Shown here piece by piece: positions 35,229 to 44,622 of a DNA stretch of 49,963 nt. Positions within the stretch are counted from its first letter, which is position 1; every line of letters starts with the position of its first letter. Source of the stretch: Pseudomonadota bacterium (lineage in GTDB: Bacteria; Pseudomonadota; Gammaproteobacteria; Berkiellales; Berkiellaceae); contig JAFECR010000019.1 of NCBI GenBank assembly GCA_018242045.1, forward strand, positions 1-49,963, written 5' to 3'. Both the position numbers and the translations under genes were made by a program. The notes under the pieces are model-generated. The model worked only from the letters and a program-made list of their open reading frames with translations, was not told the DNA's origin and searched no databases.

Positions 35229-36572
35229 GTGCTTAGAACAACTCTGTCCTCATGGTCATTCCCAAGCTATATGCAGCAAACTGCTTGCATTTTAAGCGTC
35301 TTATTGGGCTTGTTTATTCCTTTATCCACATTTTTAACAAGTATTAGTTTTGCTTTAATTATTATTATCTGGTTTTTGGACAAAAACTTTCAAGAACGTT
35401 GGCAATTTTATAAATCCTATCCACTAATCAAACCTATTCTTTTATTAGTGATATTATGCTTCATCGCTACATTTTATTCCCTCGCGTCCTGGAAAACTGC
35501 ACTACAGCACTGCTACAACTTAGCTCGACTAGCTTGGATCCCTATCTTAGCTTATTACTTAAAAAATGAACGTAATATGCTCAAAACTGCAGTCTTGCCG
35601 ATTTTTGTTTGTGCGATGGTATTTACTTTTTGCTGCACAGTATTAAAAGTGTACTTTGAATTGCCCATCGGTCAAAGGACTTATGGTAATGATGTTTTTA
35701 AAAACCATATTGTTATCAGTTATTTCATGACAACCGCCTTGTACTTTTGTTTAATTTGGCTAAGCAAAAATAAAAAAAATCGCCCACTATTACTTTTAAG
35801 TATCTTTAGCATTTTATTTTATATGTTATTTCTAAATACAGGGCGCATTGGTTATATTTTATTGTACAGTTACTTTGCTGTGTTTGCGTGGCATAAATTA
35901 AGGCTAAAAGGTTTGCTCTTTATTCTGACAATTTTAACAATTGTAATGCTGGTAGCATTCCAGTGTTCAGAAGTGTTCTCGCATCGAGTCTTAGAATTTT
36001 ATCAGGATTTTCAAGCCTATAGACAAGGTAATGCCATTACTTCCATTGGCAAGCGTTTAAGCTACTTGAAACACAGCCTTGATATATTTTTCTCTTATCC
36101 TTTTTTTGGCATCGGCACGGGCAGCTTCTTAAACTACCTAAAGACGCATTATGAAATAAATCCCGAATTACTATCCGATAACCCCCATAATCAATATCTA
36201 AAAATAGCCTTAGAAATGGGCCTACCAGGATTATTAGCTTTAGTGTGGTTTTTTGGTCAACAACTTAAGTTTACGCGCAAACTCTCTGGCTCAGATTTCT
36301 TACTCGCACAAGGCGTGTTTATCACCTTTATCGTCGGGTGTTTATTTAATTCTTGGTTTAAAAATTTCGCAGAGTGCCATTTCTTTTGTTTGATGACAGC
36401 TTACTTTATACCTATCAACAAGTCATCTAATAACCATAAACCTAACCCCTTGTCGGCATACAGATTATTTTCCTCTGTGCATGCTTCATTAATAACCTTT
36501 AAAGGCGGCGGAAAATTAAAGGGAGCCAATTGCATATTGAGTGTGCGCCAAAAGGTGTCCCCTAAATCCTGA
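35229..36572 (+). CDS. O-antigen ligase/polymerase family membrane protein (WaaL/Wzy-like)
   Basis: 447 residues, about 10-12 membrane helices to residue ~395. The family's large periplasmic loop contains 'GIGTGSFLNYLKTHYEINPE' and 'DNPHNQYLKIALEMGLPGLL', the Wzy_C signature of O-antigen ligases, which attach polysaccharide to lipid A-core. With an ABC-type exporter here, ligase is likelier than polymerase. GTG 35229 is 6 bp past pseB; ATG 35271 is an alternative start. The last ~57 residues, after the final helix, are read from the antisense strand of the convergent methyltransferase gene (172-bp overlap) and look non-native, as though the original stop was lost. Confidence 0.8.
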   Translation: MLRTTLSSWSFPSYMQQTACILSVLLGLFIPLSTFLTSISFALIIIIWFLDKNFQERWQFYKSYPLIKPILLLVILCFIATFYSLASWKTALQHCYNLARLAWIPILAYYLKNERNMLKTAVLPIFVCAMVFTFCCTVLKVYFELPIGQRTYGNDVFKNHIVISYFMTTALYFCLIWLSKNKKNRPLLLLSIFSILFYMLFLNTGRIGYILLYSYFAVFAWHKLRLKGLLFILTILTIVMLVAFQCSEVFSHRVLEFYQDFQAYRQGNAITSIGKRLSYLKHSLDIFFSYPFFGIGTGSFLNYLKTHYEINPELLSDNPHNQYLKIALEMGLPGLLALVWFFGQQLKFTRKLSGSDFLLAQGVFITFIVGCLFNSWFKNFAECHFFCLMTAYFIPINKSSNNHKPNPLSAYRLFSSVHASLITFKGGGKLKGANCILSVRQKVSPKS

Positions 36573-39500
36573 TTCTCACTACATCGCGCAAAAGTCGTTG
36601 TGAGTAAATACTTAGCTCCTGATGCTTTAAAATTAGCTAATATAGCCAAAATATCTTTAAAGGATAAATGCACAAAACAATCTCGGGAAAAAATCAAATC
36701 TGCTTTTGGTATAGGATCATTAACCAAATTCAGACATTGAAAAGTGACACTATCCTTACCATAACTTTTTGTATTTTTCTGTATAAGATCATCCACAATA
36801 TCCACACCAATATAATTTTGAACATTGAGGTGAGCATATTGCATCCAGTAACAATCGCCACATGGCGCATCGAGAAAGATTTTGATTTGCAACTCCTCCA
36901 GCAATTTAGGGATTTCATTACGGATAACTTGTGTTTGCACCAAATCAGAACCCTCGCCAGAGCGAGAAACTCGACCATTAAAAATATTATGTTCATATAC
37001 TGCAGTAAAACGCTTTTTTAAATCCAGCCCTTTGAGTGTTTCAGGCCCAAATTGTTTTGCTTGGCGCCATAGTTTACGGATACTGAGACGTCGATAAGGA
37101 GACAATGTTTTGCGCAAGGGTTTTATAATACAAAACAAGGTAAAGCCTTTAACAAGAAGCATCAGCGCGTAAATGATTTCTCTAAAAGGTATATTTAGCA
37201 AATTTTTCACAGAATATCGTGCTGCCAAATCAGCTGCGGGAAAAAACCCACGATACCACATGCTGGAAGCAATTTTGGCATAAGCAAGGCCAATAGAGTG
37301 ATCAGCTGCATTTTCTAAATCACGACGGGTCAATTCATGAATAAAGTGAATTAATAATTGATTGCATTCAGGTAACACAATATCAACTAATTGCCTAGTC
37401 CCTTGATCTTGATGACTGCGAGCTTTAACAAGATGTTCATCCATATGCACAAAATCAAAATATTTAGCGAATGTAAACCATCTGTCGTAATCTTGAGTTG
37501 TCCGAAGATTTTCATTAAATTCACCATATTCAAGAAAAGCATGTTTAGGAATTAATAAAGTACAACCATGCAAGCAGTTTTCTGTTGTGATCCAGTATCG
37601 AAATGCTTTTGCAGGCACTCCTTTCATTTTACATAAGATATCAACATTAGGATCCGTTGTGAAAACAGAATAATTTCCATATAAAATAGTTGTATTGGGA
37701 TCTAATTTTGACAACACATTGATTTGTTTTTCAATCTTATCTGGTAGGTATAAGTCATCATGACTCAACCAAGAAAAATACTCGCCTTTCATTTGCCTGA
37801 TACCTAAATTTAAAGCAGAGGCAACTCCTTGATTTTCTTGCTCAAAATATCGAATGCTCTCGCCAAAAGAATGTGCAATTTGACGAGTCGCGCCATTATC
37901 CTTTGAACCATCATTGACGACAATTATTTCAATATATTTATAGGATTGGTTAAGTGCGCTTTCTATCGCTTCTTTGAGAAAATTGGCACCGTTATAGACA
38001 GGTATAATGATAGAAACCAATGGCAAGAAACTTGAGCCATTTTTATTATCAGTCACCGGTTTGGCATGAAGTTTCCCTTCTTGCTGATAAGCAATGGCTT
38101 TATTGATAAGCTGATTACCATAAACAACCCATGGCTTTCTACTACAAAGTGCTTCACCATAATGCGTATATAATTGATATAACCGATCATAGAGATGCTT
38201 TAACCCCATCATACTATCTTCTTGTAGAATTTTTTGCGCATAATAATCTAATGCATTCATTATCATAATGGGATCTTGTGCGACAAGATGATTATCCTGA
38301 TGCGTTCGAAGTTTACAGGTATATTCCGATAAAGCATCGATTCTGCTAATTTTAGCGATTCTGCGCCACATATCGGTATCTTCAAACCGATACATTTTTT
38401 CATCAAAATTGCCTGCTTGTATTAATATATTTTTTCTAACCATTACAGTTGGTAACGTAATGGTGATTGGCTTAAAACAAGCAATTTCAAAATAGATATT
38501 CCCAGAACGGGTTGCCATATACTTTGTAGATAACAATTTACCTGCACTATCTATACAATAAGCTGAGGTATAAATCATGTTTGCTTCAGGATGTTTGGAA
38601 AAATAGGCAACCTGTAATTCCAATTTATTCTTTAAATAAAGATCATCTGAATCTAAAAAAGCTATCAAATCCCCTTTCATTATTGATAAAGCATGATTCC
38701 TTGCATGCGAACGTCCATGATTTTCTTGTTTTATATAGATAATACGAGGATCAGTATACTGAGAAATTAAAGCTTGTGTATTATCCGTTGAGCCATCATC
38801 AACGATAATTAATTCAAAATGAGAATAGGTTTGATTAAGAACACTTTCAATAGTCTCTGCCAAGAAATGAGCGCGGTTGTAAGTAGGTAAAATAATACTA
38901 ACTAAAGGCGTTAACATTTGACTAAGTTGATAATATTTTAGTATTTGTTCTTGTAATTGAGCACGACATAAGAAGATCTCCTCCTGCAATCTTTGATTTT
39001 CAAGATGAAATTTTTCTGCATCAAACGCCGAATAAAAAGGGATCGTCAGCGATGCTAAGTTCTCGGTTTTAAATTTAATCTTATTCGAAATATTTTTTAT
39101 AGCAAAAAAAGCGCCATGAGGATATTCAAATTCTTTATCATAAACATCAGATATATGAAATTCGTTACAAACATGCAAATTCCAAGTGCCATCAAACTCA
39201 TCCAGCGACCATCCAGAAAGATGATTTTGAAAAGCACCCCCCGTTAATCCCCAAGCATCTTTATCATTATTACAATGTTGAGATAAGTAGCCCATGGGGG
39301 TAAATAGGACAATTTGCTCTCTTGCAACCCGCTCGCATTCTTTAATAATCTCTTGACCTTGCTCTTTTTCAATATGTTCGATCACATCCAACATAAATAT
39401 GCTATCGACCGATTGAGAGGCCATTTTTTTCAAGAAACTTAAGGCATCTTGCTGAAAAATTAAAGTACTTTTATCGTTGGCGTTACGATATTTTAAAATA

Positions 39501-40378
39501 TCGACATATTCTAAACAAGGTTCAACCATAAGATGCAGTTTTGGCTTGAAATGATTCATAGGACGGATCCCACATCCCAAATCCAAGACAACATCAGATT
39601 GTGTAATGAACTGCTCTATTGATTTTAATAATACTTGCCAAGTATCGTAATAAAATCGTGATGCAACCCCTTGGATGCCACGTATTTTTTCTAATTCATT
39701 AGTGCGAACTGGCATGATAGGAAAGTCAAAATAAGTACTTACTTTGGGTAAATCAGGATGACTGACAATCGCCATAATCATATTGGCATTTTCAGGCCGT
39801 GCATGTCCTGGATAAATTGCACCATCGATATCTTCATAAAAAATTTCACAATTTTTAAGATGTGAGAATGAATCTTCGCGGATAGCGGTTAATACATGGT
39901 GTTGATTACCAGGTTTTTCATTGTAAGGGACATCAATCATAATACGACGATGACACGAAATACTGTCTATAAGCGCTAATCCATTTGGAATGTGTTCTAA
40001 TACGCCACGAGAAACGGCATAATCATAAGAAGGCATTCTAGGAATAAATTGAATTAAATCTTCGATAATATACTCAACATTATCGCGAAAATAATATTGT
40101 TGAGCATAAGTTTTGCATTCTTTGCCAATATCAATACCAGTAATCACACTATGGGGTATATTGGATAAAATAGCACATCCAAAGCCACACCCAAAACCTA
40201 AATCGATAATGGAAAGTTTACGATTTTTCCGAAATGGTACGATTTCTAAATCTTTGGTGATCACCTCGTAAAAAAAAGCATAGGAACTTCGATGCCTTAC
40301 TAATTCTTCTTCGTTGTGCGAAACATAGGGTACAAGTCTTTCACCTTCGTTATAAATTAACTGCTGTAATCGATTCAT
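36401..40378 (-). CDS. Five-domain methyltransferase/glycosyltransferase of polysaccharide synthesis
   Basis: 1325 residues. In order: a class I SAM methyltransferase-like domain (about 50-215, 'IIDLGFGCGFGCAIL'); a second (about 235-410, 'VVLDLGCG' and 'DVIEHIE'); a short coiled coil (455-485); a GT2 glycosyltransferase (491-700, 'VSIILPTYNRAHFLAETIES', 'VDDGSTDNT', 'FLDSDDLY'); a second GT2 (787-990, 'VSIIIPVYNGANF', 'VNDGSKDN', 'WLSHDDLY'); and a third methyltransferase-like domain (about 1165-1325, 'IFLDAPCGDCYWM'). It probably adds sugars to, and methyl-caps, the exported glycan, as capping enzymes do in ABC-dependent O-antigens. It begins inside the end of wzt (29-bp overlap). Confidence 0.88.
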   Translation of the reverse strand: MNRLQQLIYNEGERLVPYVSHNEEELVRHRSSYAFFYEVITKDLEIVPFRKNRKLSIIDLGFGCGFGCAILSNIPHSVITGIDIGKECKTYAQQYYFRDNVEYIIEDLIQFIPRMPSYDYAVSRGVLEHIPNGLALIDSISCHRRIMIDVPYNEKPGNQHHVLTAIREDSFSHLKNCEIFYEDIDGAIYPGHARPENANMIMAIVSHPDLPKVSTYFDFPIMPVRTNELEKIRGIQGVASRFYYDTWQVLLKSIEQFITQSDVVLDLGCGIRPMNHFKPKLHLMVEPCLEYVDILKYRNANDKSTLIFQQDALSFLKKMASQSVDSIFMLDVIEHIEKEQGQEIIKECERVAREQIVLFTPMGYLSQHCNNDKDAWGLTGGAFQNHLSGWSLDEFDGTWNLHVCNEFHISDVYDKEFEYPHGAFFAIKNISNKIKFKTENLASLTIPFYSAFDAEKFHLENQRLQEEIFLCRAQLQEQILKYYQLSQMLTPLVSIILPTYNRAHFLAETIESVLNQTYSHFELIIVDDGSTDNTQALISQYTDPRIIYIKQENHGRSHARNHALSIMKGDLIAFLDSDDLYLKNKLELQVAYFSKHPEANMIYTSAYCIDSAGKLLSTKYMATRSGNIYFEIACFKPITITLPTVMVRKNILIQAGNFDEKMYRFEDTDMWRRIAKISRIDALSEYTCKLRTHQDNHLVAQDPIMIMNALDYYAQKILQEDSMMGLKHLYDRLYQLYTHYGEALCSRKPWVVYGNQLINKAIAYQQEGKLHAKPVTDNKNGSSFLPLVSIIIPVYNGANFLKEAIESALNQSYKYIEIIVVNDGSKDNGATRQIAHSFGESIRYFEQENQGVASALNLGIRQMKGEYFSWLSHDDLYLPDKIEKQINVLSKLDPNTTILYGNYSVFTTDPNVDILCKMKGVPAKAFRYWITTENCLHGCTLLIPKHAFLEYGEFNENLRTTQDYDRWFTFAKYFDFVHMDEHLVKARSHQDQGTRQLVDIVLPECNQLLIHFIHELTRRDLENAADHSIGLAYAKIASSMWYRGFFPAADLAARYSVKNLLNIPFREIIYALMLLVKGFTLFCIIKPLRKTLSPYRRLSIRKLWRQAKQFGPETLKGLDLKKRFTAVYEHNIFNGRVSRSGEGSDLVQTQVIRNEIPKLLEELQIKIFLDAPCGDCYWMQYAHLNVQNYIGVDIVDDLIQKNTKSYGKDSVTFQCLNLVNDPIPKADLIFSRDCFVHLSFKDILAILANFKASGAKYLLTTTFARCSENQDLGDTFWRTLNMQLAPFNFPPPLKVINEACTEENNLYADKGLGLWLLDDLLIGIK

Positions 40379-41678
40379 CTGCCATTTCCTGCTTTTGCAA
40401 TTTCACTTGATAGTTAATTCCCATGACACCAAACGCGTTTTTGTTCGTTTTTACAAATTTAAGAAGAATAGCGCAGTCGTACCATTTAAGCTGAATATGA
40501 TGTAAGAGATTACCAACTGCAATTGCGATGGTCATAAAATAATCACCTTCTGCTAAAATAGGCGATTGAAAAGAAAACTCTAAACAGCAACTATTATATT
40601 TAAGACAGTTTATTTGTAGTTCTTTATCAAAGCTATTACAACCAAATACATAAACTCCTTTTTTATCCGCGAGTGCAATGCCTAAGCAAATATTTTTTTC
40701 TAAGTTGTTATCTAAAAATAAGGTATTAAGCACTTTCTGATCCCAAGTAAACTCAGCAATAACAGTGATTTCTTGCTCGCTGGTCATGATATTGGGTTCC
40801 AAAAGGCCTTTGATTTCAAAATGATTTAAACATGCTCCACCAACACCAAAAGTGTGACAATCCAATTTTTGAAGATCAAGCAGATAACTTTGGTGATTGA
40901 AAGCGACTTGAGGTGGTAAAGTTGCTCGACTTTGTTGGTTTTCTTCAGGAAACAATAAAGATAAATATTTCACTGTTGCAGCCTTAGCCTCACCTTGGTA
41001 AACCATTAAGCCTTTATCTAAGACCAAAGCAAAATCACAAAAGGAACGTATAGCCTCTGTGGCATGTGATACCAATAAAATAGTTGTTCCATTTGCCTTT
41101 AGTTGCTCCAAACGTTTATAACATTTAAGTTGAAATTTAGCATCTCCCACGGCTAATGCTTCATCTATGATTAAAATATCGGGCTCTACAACAATTTGAA
41201 CTGCAAAAGCAAGGCGCAACACCATGCCACTAGAATAGGTTTTTACTGGTAAATTAAGATGCTTGCCAATATCTGCAAAGGCAATGATAGTCTCAAGTCT
41301 TTGATTCAATTCATTTTGCGTCAAACCTAATAATGTTGCATTTAAATAAATATTTTCTAGTCCAGTAAATTCAGGATTAAATCCTGAACCTAATTCTATC
41401 AGCGCAGCAATTTTACCTCTGGTAACAACTTTACCCGTTGTGGGCGTTAAAATCCCTGAAATAAGTTGTAATAAGGTACTTTTTCCACTACCGTTTGCGC
41501 CTAATATGCCAATACTTTGTCCACGGTAAATGCTAAAGTTAATCTCTTGTAACGCCCAAAAAGGAATATAATACCGCTGTGATGGTTTTAGAAATTGCTT
41601 TAGCCTGTCAAATGGTTTTTTGTAAATCTCATAACACTTACTTAGGTTTTCTACTTGAATTAAAGGTTCACATGACAT
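40350..41678 (-). CDS. wzt: Polysaccharide ABC exporter ATPase, Wzt-like with C-terminal substrate domain
   Basis: 442 residues from ATG 41678, which overlaps the wzm stop region (ATGTCATGTGA). N-terminal ATPase: Walker A 'GANGSGKST', 'ALIELGSGFNPEFTGLENIY' typical of Wzt/KpsT, signature 'YSSGMVLRLAFA', Walker B 'ILIIDEALAVGD' and H-loop 'VSHA'. Residues about 250-430 form the beta-rich Wzt_C carbohydrate-binding domain that recognises the modified non-reducing end of O-antigen before export. That agrees with a methylating/capping enzyme being encoded immediately downstream. Confidence 0.92.
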   Translation of the reverse strand: MSCEPLIQVENLSKCYEIYKKPFDRLKQFLKPSQRYYIPFWALQEINFSIYRGQSIGILGANGSGKSTLLQLISGILTPTTGKVVTRGKIAALIELGSGFNPEFTGLENIYLNATLLGLTQNELNQRLETIIAFADIGKHLNLPVKTYSSGMVLRLAFAVQIVVEPDILIIDEALAVGDAKFQLKCYKRLEQLKANGTTILLVSHATEAIRSFCDFALVLDKGLMVYQGEAKAATVKYLSLLFPEENQQSRATLPPQVAFNHQSYLLDLQKLDCHTFGVGGACLNHFEIKGLLEPNIMTSEQEITVIAEFTWDQKVLNTLFLDNNLEKNICLGIALADKKGVYVFGCNSFDKELQINCLKYNSCCLEFSFQSPILAEGDYFMTIAIAVGNLLHHIQLKWYDCAILLKFVKTNKNAFGVMGINYQVKLQKQEMADESITAVNL

Positions 41679-42468
41679 CAGCAAACCCACGGCGTACTTT
41701 CTGAAAAAAGCAATAACCTAAATAGGCTACGATTAAGCTAACAACACTATATATGACGAGTAAGCGCCCGTTAATCATTTCTCCAAATAAAAGAACCTTA
41801 CGTGATTCATTAATAACGAAGGTAAGTGGGTTGAGATAAGCTATTGAGCGGATCTTTTCTGGCAGCATGTTGATAGAATAAAACACCGGCGAAATAAAGA
41901 GCATCATGGAACAAAAAATAGAAGTTGCTTGCTGAATATCTCTAACATAAACACCGAGTGCAGCTAAAAACCAACTCAAACCTAATATGATGAGCATAAA
42001 GGGAAATAAGATAATGGGTAATAACAAGACTGTCCAGGCTATATAGCCTGCAATATACCATTGTGCTATCAATAGAATAAGTAGACTAATGAGCATATGA
42101 AACGAAGCAGCGCCTAACGCAACCCAAGGCAAGATTTCCAAAGGAAATATTATTTTCTTAACAAAACTCGGATTGCTGATTACTATCTGCGGTGCACGAT
42201 TAACACATTCACTAAATAGGCTATGCATTATTAAACCGACGAACAGCATTAAAGTATAATCAATCTGACTATCAGATTGGCCAACATCCCATTTGACATG
42301 AAATATAATTGAGAAGAAATAAGTATATACTCCAAGTAAAACGAGTGGCGTTACAAAAGACCAAGCTAACCCAAGTAAGGTACCCTTATATCGCGTTAAT
42401 ACTTCACGTTTGATCATCTGAAAAATGATAGGTTGTTTTGCATACGCACTTTTAAATAACACCATCAT
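41668..42468 (-). CDS. wzm: Polysaccharide ABC exporter permease, Wzm-like
   Basis: 266 residues, six membrane helices. 'MIKREVLTRYKGTLLGLAWS' at the N-terminus is the family's hallmark amphipathic start, and 'VYVRDIQQATSIFCSMMLFI' and 'NPLTFVINESRKVLLFG' are typical of Wzm. The ATG overlaps the TGA of the 2-epimerase gene by 4 bp and its own end overlaps wzt, so the whole set is translationally coupled. Confidence 0.92.
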   Translation of the reverse strand: MMVLFKSAYAKQPIIFQMIKREVLTRYKGTLLGLAWSFVTPLVLLGVYTYFFSIIFHVKWDVGQSDSQIDYTLMLFVGLIMHSLFSECVNRAPQIVISNPSFVKKIIFPLEILPWVALGAASFHMLISLLILLIAQWYIAGYIAWTVLLLPIILFPFMLIILGLSWFLAALGVYVRDIQQATSIFCSMMLFISPVFYSINMLPEKIRSIAYLNPLTFVINESRKVLLFGEMINGRLLVIYSVVSLIVAYLGYCFFQKVRRGFADVM

Positions 42469-43583
42469 TTATACCACACCACACGATTAATATAATCGAT
42501 ATAACTTAGAACAATACGAACTACTTTTTGTGATACTTGCCCACCTTGATAATCTGGCACTATTTTTAAAGGCACTGATTGATGCTGCGAACTAATCACT
42601 TTTATAGCATGAAGTACGTTCTGTGCTTTTAAGTCACTCATGATTAAAGTACCTTCATCCATGCCTTCAGGACGCTCATGTACGTCGCGTAGCGTGATAG
42701 CAGGTAAATTAAGTAAAGAGGCTTCTTCAGAAATAGTACCACTATCAGAAAGGACACAAAAAGCATGCAGCTGGAGTTTGATATAATCTGAGAAAGCAAA
42801 TGGCTTTAAAAATTGAATGCGAGCATCGTTATTATTAAAACCCATTTTTTCCAACTTTTGTCGTGTTCTAGGATGCGTTGAGACAATAATGGGATAATTA
42901 TAAGCATTAACCAAAGCATTTAGAGTACTCAGCAGTTCTAAAAGCTTTTCACGATGATCGACATTTTCTTCGCGGTGTGTACTCAGTAAGAAATATTTTT
43001 TTGATTGCAATGAAAGTTGCGAAAGAATATTAGAATCATTGATCTTGGGCAAATAATAACTCAAGATCTCTTCCATAGGGGAGCCCGATTTAATAATTCT
43101 TTCTGCAGGAATGCCTTCGTTTATAAGATACTGTTTAGCATGGTTGGTCGGTACGATATTAATATCACTCAAGTGATCCACGATTTTTCGGTTACTTTCT
43201 TCAGGCGTACGCTGATCAAAGCAGCGATTTCCTGCTTCTAAATGAAATATCGGAATGTGCCTTTTTTTCGCTGCGATAACAACCAGACAAGAATTGGTAT
43301 CTCCATAGATTACTAGTGCTTCTGGTTTTTCCTTTTCAAATAATTTATCTGCTTCTTGCAAAATTTTAGCAATCGTTGAGATAGGATCGCCACAATTGGC
43401 ATTGAGAAAATAATCTGGCTTTCTTATTTCTAAATCGTCAAAAAATATTTGATTTAGCTCATAATCTGAATTTTGACTAGTATGCACTAAAATGTGACGT
43501 GTGTGTTTATCTAATTCGTGAATAACGCGGCTCATTTTAATGAGTTCAGGGCGAGTCCCCACGATAGTCATGATTGTTCTCAT
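42465..43583 (-). CDS. UDP-N-acetylglucosamine 2-epimerase family, WbjD/FnlC/WbvD-like
   Basis: 372 residues. 'MTIVGTRPELIKMSRVIHEL', 'YGDTNSCLVV', 'HLEAGNRCFDQRTPEESNRK', 'STHREENVD' and 'DSGTISEEASLLNLPAITLR' define the non-hydrolysing 2-epimerase family. 'NSDYELNQIFFDDLEIRKPD' is the variant found in epimerases acting on 2-acetamido-2,6-dideoxy sugars (UDP-L-FucNAc or L-QuiNAc pathways) rather than in WecB. It overlaps by 4 bp both the reductase before it and wzm after it. Confidence 0.87.
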   Translation of the reverse strand: MRTIMTIVGTRPELIKMSRVIHELDKHTRHILVHTSQNSDYELNQIFFDDLEIRKPDYFLNANCGDPISTIAKILQEADKLFEKEKPEALVIYGDTNSCLVVIAAKKRHIPIFHLEAGNRCFDQRTPEESNRKIVDHLSDINIVPTNHAKQYLINEGIPAERIIKSGSPMEEILSYYLPKINDSNILSQLSLQSKKYFLLSTHREENVDHREKLLELLSTLNALVNAYNYPIIVSTHPRTRQKLEKMGFNNNDARIQFLKPFAFSDYIKLQLHAFCVLSDSGTISEEASLLNLPAITLRDVHERPEGMDEGTLIMSDLKAQNVLHAIKVISSQHQSVPLKIVPDYQGGQVSQKVVRIVLSYIDYINRVVWYK

Positions 43584-44461
43584 ATGGATACAATTTCTTT
43601 ATGTTGTGACTTTTGGAATTCATACATTTGCAGAATCATTGCTGGCCATAAAGGTGGCTTATAACCTGTTATTTGATTAAATTTAGAACCATTTAAGGAG
43701 CGATCAATAACAAATTCGCTATCTTCAACGATACGGATTTTCTTTTGATAAACTTCAGCAACCATTTTTAATAAGGTATATTTATCAATGGGATCAGCAC
43801 CTACATGATATAACCCTGCAAGATCAGGAAAGTTTATAATGATATTTTTTATAATTCGTGCTAATTCGATAGTTGCAAAGCCAGAAAATAGTGCTCGTTT
43901 AAAACCACGAATTTCACTTTTTTGCGATAAAAACCATTCAATTAAACTATGAGCGCGGTTTAATTCGTGCCCTATCATAGAAGTGCGTATTGTTAGGACA
44001 TGAAAGTCTTCTATTTCACCTAATAATTTAGACCGCCCATACAGATCTCGTGCATCAGGGACATCTTCTTCCACGTAATTTCCTTTGTTCCCCGAAAAAA
44101 CACAATCTGTACTAACATGTATCAATCGTGCCTGGTGTATTTTACATAAGCCAGATAATACATGAGGAAATTGAGCATTAATTGCGATTGCTTGTAAGGG
44201 ATCTTTTGCTTGCGTAAGTTGTTTGACAACACCAATGCAATTAATAACAACATCCGGAGTTGTTTGTTTAAAAGCAAACATCAACGATTCTTTATTTTCG
44301 ACATGCACGCAATGAATCAATTTATCAGGATGAATGTTGAAAAATGATTCAGCTTTTAAGCTACGAAAAGTTCCCCATACTTGTAGATCTTTCTCGGCAG
44401 ATAAATAGTTAATCAAGGTACTGCCAAGCATGCCAGATCCGCCAAATATTAAGATTTTCAT
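43580..44461 (-). CDS. RmlD-like sugar nucleotide reductase (WbvR-like)
   Basis: 293 residues. 'KILIFGGSGMLGSTLINYL' is the NADP-binding loop, 'VVINCIGVVKQL' and 'LIHVSTDCVFSGNKGNYVEE' follow the RmlD pattern, and 'YGRSKLLGEIE' has the catalytic Tyr and Lys. RmlD-like reductases act on 4-keto-6-deoxy nucleotide sugars. In UDP-L-QuiNAc synthesis a reductase of this type (WbvR) works between a 4,6-dehydratase and a 2-epimerase (WbvD). The same pairing with the next gene supports that role here; L-FucNAc is the alternative, but its reductase (WbjC) is longer. First gene of the minus-strand operon. Confidence 0.82.
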   Translation of the reverse strand: MKILIFGGSGMLGSTLINYLSAEKDLQVWGTFRSLKAESFFNIHPDKLIHCVHVENKESLMFAFKQTTPDVVINCIGVVKQLTQAKDPLQAIAINAQFPHVLSGLCKIHQARLIHVSTDCVFSGNKGNYVEEDVPDARDLYGRSKLLGEIEDFHVLTIRTSMIGHELNRAHSLIEWFLSQKSEIRGFKRALFSGFATIELARIIKNIIINFPDLAGLYHVGADPIDKYTLLKMVAEVYQKKIRIVEDSEFVIDRSLNGSKFNQITGYKPPLWPAMILQMYEFQKSQHKEIVSI

Positions 44462-44526
44462 ATAGTTAGAACATAAAATAAATGTGGGTATGTTATTTTA
44501 AAATCTTAACAGATACTTTTGAAATG

Positions 44527-44603
44527 TATACTCTTTCCACTTTGAAATTAAAAAAACAGCTACATTGCGAAGAACAAAGCCACTGCGACGCAGGTCGATT
44601 CAG
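44527..44603. repeat. Palindromic repeat arm plus degenerate ATTGCGA-type repeat
   Basis: TATACTctttCCACTTTGAA (44527-44546) matches the left arm of the 24222 repeat. After an A-rich stretch comes CATTGCGAAGAACAAAGC and onwards to CAGAAA. That resembles the common ATTGCGAGGAGCGAAGC interspersed repeat of many bacteria, here decayed. It lies between the polysaccharide operon and the DUF924 gene. Confidence 0.5.
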
Positions 44604-44622
44604 AAACTCAGCTTAAGCAGCC

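Noticed and set aside
44527..44603. tRNA-like or small RNA gene
   Set aside because: No cloverleaf or T-loop motif; the sequence is better explained by two degenerate interspersed repeats.
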